From NCBI GenBank assembly GCA_046726955.1, contig JBKPBQ010000526.1, positions 1 to 16,466 on the forward strand: 16,466 bases of DNA, in the 5' to 3' direction. The DNA is from CAVPGH01 sp046726955 (lineage in GTDB: Bacteria; Acidobacteriota; Vicinamibacteria; Fen-336). Shown piece by piece: positions 14,096 to 16,466 of the stretch. The first letter of the stretch is position 1. Each line of letters starts with the position of its first letter. Below the pieces are notes generated by a model. It was not told the origin of the DNA. It searched no databases and saw only the letters and a list, made by a program, of their open reading frames with translations. Made by a program: the position numbers and the translations under genes.

Positions 14096-15613
14096 ATGCC
14101 AGCAGCGTCACGTCGTGAGTTCCTCCGATCGGGTGCCGCTTGCGCGCTCGCCGCGGCTTCGCCCGCGCTGCGGACCGAGGCGGCGGCTGCCGCGGCAGCG
14201 GGGGCCGAGCTGTGCTTCACGCCCGCGACCGACCTCGCCGCGGCCATCCGCGCGAAGAAGCTGTCTCCGGTCGAGCTCCTGGACGCGGTGTACGGGCGCA
14301 TCCGCGAGGTCAACCCGCGCCTGAACGCGTACTGCACGCTCGTGGAGGACGAGGCGCGCCGCGCGGCGCGCCAGGCCGAGGACGCGGTGATGCGCGGCGA
14401 TCGGCTCGGCGCGCTGCATGGCGTGCCGGTGTCGATCAAGGACCTGCTCTACACCCGCGGCGTGCGGACGATGTTCGGCTCGCGGATCCGCGAGACGTAC
14501 GTGCCCGACGAGGACGCCCCGTCGGTCACGAAGCTGCGCGCGGCGGGGGCGATCCTCGTCGGCAAGACCACGACGCCCGAGTTCGGCTTCAAGGGCGTCA
14601 CCGACAGCCCAGTCACGGGCGTCAGCCGGAACCCGTGGAACCTCGAGAAGACGTGCGGCGGCTCCTCCGGAGGCGCGGGGGCTGCGGTGGCCGCGGGCCT
14701 CGCTCCTCTCGCCGTGGGCACCGACGGCGGAGGCTCGATCCGGATCCCGTCCGCGTTCAACGGCATCTTCGGGCTCAAGCCGTCCTTCGGACGCGTCGCC
14801 GTCTACCCGCCCTCTCCGGTCGCGCTGCTGGTGCACGCGGGCCCGATGACGCGCACCGTGCGCGACGCGGCGCTCATGCTCGACGCGATGGCGGGCCCCG
14901 ACGAGCGCGACCTCATGTCGCTCCCTCCGCCCGCGACCGAGTACCTCCGCTCGTGCGAGGGCGGGATCCGCGGACTGCGAGTGGCCTGGAGTCCCACGCT
15001 CGGCTACGTGAAGCCCGACTCCGAGGTCGCGCGGCTCACCGACGCGGCGGCGAAGGCCTTCGAGCGCGATCTCGGCGCCAGGCTGGAGCAGGCCGACCCC
15101 GGCTTCGAGAACCCCTGGGGCTTCTTTTCCGTGATGTGGGTGACCAGCTACGTCCTCCGGCTGTCGAGCTTCCTCCCCGAGTGGGAGAGCCGCATGGACC
15201 CCGACCTCGTCAGGCTCGTCAAGCAGAAGGACAAGGTGCACCCGTACGACTACGCGGAAGCCGTGACGAAGCGCGCGGCCCTCTGGGACGTGACGAGGAA
15301 GTTCTTCGAGCGTTACGACCTGCTGCTGATGCCGACGACGGCCTTCCCTCCGTTCACCGCCGGTCGCGGCGCTCCCGAGGGACTGTCGGCCGCTCCCGAC
15401 GCGCTCCTCCCGTTTCCGGACTGGCTCGGCTTCACCTACCCGTGGAATCTCACCGGTCAGCCGGCGGCCACCGTGCCCTGCGGGTTCACCCGGGAGGGCG
15501 TTCCGATCGGGCTCCAGATCGTCGGGCGCCGCTTCGACGACGCCACCGTGCTCAAGGCCGCCGCGGCCTTCGAGCAGGCTCGCCCCTGGGCCGACAAGAG
15601 GCCGGCGGTCTGA
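14096..15613 (+). CDS. Tat-exported amidase-signature family hydrolase
   Basis: A 505-residue Ser-cisSer-Lys amidase (amidase signature family, hydrolysing amide bonds). The N-terminus is a textbook twin-arginine signal, SRREFLR followed by an Ala-rich hydrophobic stretch (residues 5-35), so the folded enzyme is probably exported. The catalytic triad is visible: Lys115 in PVSIKD, the cis-serine Ser190 in CGGSSGG, and the nucleophile Ser214 in GTDGGGSIRIPS. The family landmarks LSPVELLDAV, NAYCTLVEDEARRAA, LHGVPVSIKD, ILVGKTTTPEFG, GLKPSFGRV, and the C-terminal GQPAATVPCGFTREGVPIGLQIVGRR are all present. Length is normal. ATG at 14096 was preferred to upstream TTG/GTG codons because the Tat motif then starts at residue 5 and a GGGGG run lies just upstream. 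The substrate cannot be told. A nagA-like gene follows on the same strand, 107 bp after the stop. Confidence 0.93.
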   Translation: MPAASRREFLRSGAACALAAASPALRTEAAAAAAAGAELCFTPATDLAAAIRAKKLSPVELLDAVYGRIREVNPRLNAYCTLVEDEARRAARQAEDAVMRGDRLGALHGVPVSIKDLLYTRGVRTMFGSRIRETYVPDEDAPSVTKLRAAGAILVGKTTTPEFGFKGVTDSPVTGVSRNPWNLEKTCGGSSGGAGAAVAAGLAPLAVGTDGGGSIRIPSAFNGIFGLKPSFGRVAVYPPSPVALLVHAGPMTRTVRDAALMLDAMAGPDERDLMSLPPPATEYLRSCEGGIRGLRVAWSPTLGYVKPDSEVARLTDAAAKAFERDLGARLEQADPGFENPWGFFSVMWVTSYVLRLSSFLPEWESRMDPDLVRLVKQKDKVHPYDYAEAVTKRAALWDVTRKFFERYDLLLMPTTAFPPFTAGRGAPEGLSAAPDALLPFPDWLGFTYPWNLTGQPAATVPCGFTREGVPIGLQIVGRRFDDATVLKAAAAFEQARPWADKRPAV

Positions 15614-15720
15614 CGAGCGAGAGCCGGCGCGCCGTCGTCAAGACCGGGATCGCGGGCGCCGCCCTGGCTCTCGTACCGCGCGCGAGCACGGCGATCCTCT
15701 TCGATCGTCCGGAGGCGGGC
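15613..15720 (+). other. Tat-signal-like reading frame upstream of and in frame with the nagA-like gene
   Basis: The frame leading into the nagA-like ATG is open back beyond the amidase stop. It reads TSESRRAVVKTGIAGAALAL followed by VPRASTA: a twin-arginine pair followed by a hydrophobic run, very like a Tat signal. It has no ATG/GTG/TTG at a suitable place. The only near-start is CTG at 15610-15612, overlapping the amidase TGA. The strong Shine-Dalgarno sequence at 15711-15715 argues for translation from 15721. It could be chance, a signal-peptide remnant, or a CTG-initiated exported form. Confidence 0.25.
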
Positions 15721-16466
15721 ATGGACAAGCAGACTCGCAGCGTCGAGATACCGGGACTCGTGGACCTCCAGGTCAACGGCTTCGCGGGCGTCGACTTCGG
15801 CGAGCCCGCGCTCACCGCCGAGCGGCTCCTGAAGGCGATCGACGCGATCGGCAAGACGGGCGTGACGCGCTTCCTGCCGACGCTCGTCAGCTCTTCGCTC
15901 GACGCGTTCGGCGCCGCCGCCCGAACGATCGTGCGCACGCCGCATCCCACGATCGCGGGCCTCCACATGGAAGGCCCCTACATCTCGCCGGAGGACGGCT
16001 TTCGCGGCGTCCACTCCCGCGCGTTCGTCCGCGGGGCCGACCTCGACGACTTCAAACGGCGGCAGGAAGCTGCGGACGGCCGCATCCGGCTGGTGACGCT
16101 CGCCCCCGAGGTGCCGGGAGCTCTTCGCCTGGTGGAGCACCTGGCCGCGAGCGGCGTGCGTGTCGCGATCGGACACACCGCGGCGAGCGGGCCGCAGATC
16201 GCGGACGCGGCGAGCGCGGGGGCGACGCTGTCCACCCACCTCGGCAACGGCTGCGCGCCGGTCCTTCCCCGCCACCCCAACGTGATCTGGGAGCAGCTCG
16301 GTGAAGACCGTCTGCTCGCTAGCTTCATCGTGGACGGGCACCACCTGCCCCCGGCGACTGTCCGGTCGATGATTCGGGCCAAGACGCCGGCCCGGACGAT
16401 CCTCGTGACGGACGCGATCGCGGCGGCGGGGATGGCGCCGGGCCGCTACACGGTGGCCGGCCAGGA
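15721..16466 (+). CDS. nagA: N-acetylglucosamine-6-phosphate deacetylase-like amidohydrolase, 5' part (runs off right edge)
   Basis: The first 248 residues of a NagA-family metallo-amidohydrolase. The enzyme removes acetyl from GlcNAc-6-P to give GlcN-6-P in amino-sugar recycling. Landmarks are PGLVDLQVNGFAGVDF (11-26), LHMEGPYISPEDG (81-93; metal ligand Glu84), LVTLAPEVPGAL (124-135), AIGHTAAS (149-156; metal ligand His152), STHLGNGCAPVLPRHPNVIW (171-190; metal ligand His173), FIVDGHHL (202-209), and VTDAIAAAG (229-237; catalytic Asp231). The protein starts almost directly at PGLVDLQVNG. It therefore lacks the N-terminal beta-sandwich strands of E. coli-type NagA, although this short form looks familiar from related high-GC bacteria. 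The start ATG at 15721 has GGAGG 5 nt upstream (15711-15715). Identification of the family is strong, the exact substrate less so. Confidence 0.85.
   Translation, partial: MDKQTRSVEIPGLVDLQVNGFAGVDFGEPALTAERLLKAIDAIGKTGVTRFLPTLVSSSLDAFGAAARTIVRTPHPTIAGLHMEGPYISPEDGFRGVHSRAFVRGADLDDFKRRQEAADGRIRLVTLAPEVPGALRLVEHLAASGVRVAIGHTAASGPQIADAASAGATLSTHLGNGCAPVLPRHPNVIWEQLGEDRLLASFIVDGHHLPPATVRSMIRAKTPARTILVTDAIAAAGMAPGRYTVAGQ

Noticed and set aside
14108..15241. Open frame antisense to the amidase gene
   Set aside because: Shadow of a high-GC coding region; no domain recognised, while the sense strand has the full Ser-cisSer-Lys triad.

Overview
This is a chromosomal window from a bacterium with uniformly high GC. 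Most genes are single or paired, not in long operons. The best phylogenetic hint is the 819-residue permease at 11540-13999. It has the two-module 'ADOP' MacB/FtsX-like architecture that is greatly expanded in Acidobacteriota. The secreted protein with NBR1-type Ig-like repeats, the Tat-exported amidase and the short NagA-like deacetylase fit the same assignment. This placement is inference; no rRNA or universal marker is present apart from the hemW fragment.

Left part (1-4848): the 3' part of hemW (heme chaperone) carries an in-frame palindromic insertion. Convergent to it lies a cytochrome P450 gene whose GTG start overlaps the stop of an AraC-family regulator, so those two form a coupled pair. 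A classical SDR oxidoreductase gene diverges from the regulator, and a perfect 7-1-7 palindrome lies between them. Regulator, P450 and SDR look like a small inducible oxidative module of unknown substrate. The SDR gene then converges on an EamA/DMT transporter gene with an extremely His-rich cytosolic tail.

Middle part (4849-8535): on the minus strand are a small secreted or membrane-anchored protein, a family III (CaiB/BaiF) CoA-transferase and an ArsB/CitM/SLC13-type anion permease. Between the first two is a degraded remnant of a GH3 beta-glucosidase C-terminus. Immediately upstream of the small membrane-protein gene is a sigma-54-like -24/-12 sequence bracketed by a 9-bp inverted repeat. 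Hairpins lie after the small membrane-protein gene and after the permease gene, so these minus-strand genes may be separate transcription units.

Right part (8536-16466), all on the plus strand: a 960-residue secreted multidomain glycosidase (2 NBR1-like Ig domains, 2 further Ig-like domains, a clan GH-A-like TIM barrel and a C-terminal Ig-like domain), a GC-rich hairpin terminator, the ADOP permease, a Tat-exported amidase-signature hydrolase, and the start of a nagA-like deacetylase running off the right edge.

No complete, obviously new multigene system is visible. The most distinctive points are the palindromic element inside hemW, the candidate sigma-54 control region beside a decayed GH3 gene, the His-rich DMT exporter, and the modular secreted glycosidase. 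No tRNA, rRNA, CRISPR array, transposase or phage gene was recognised.
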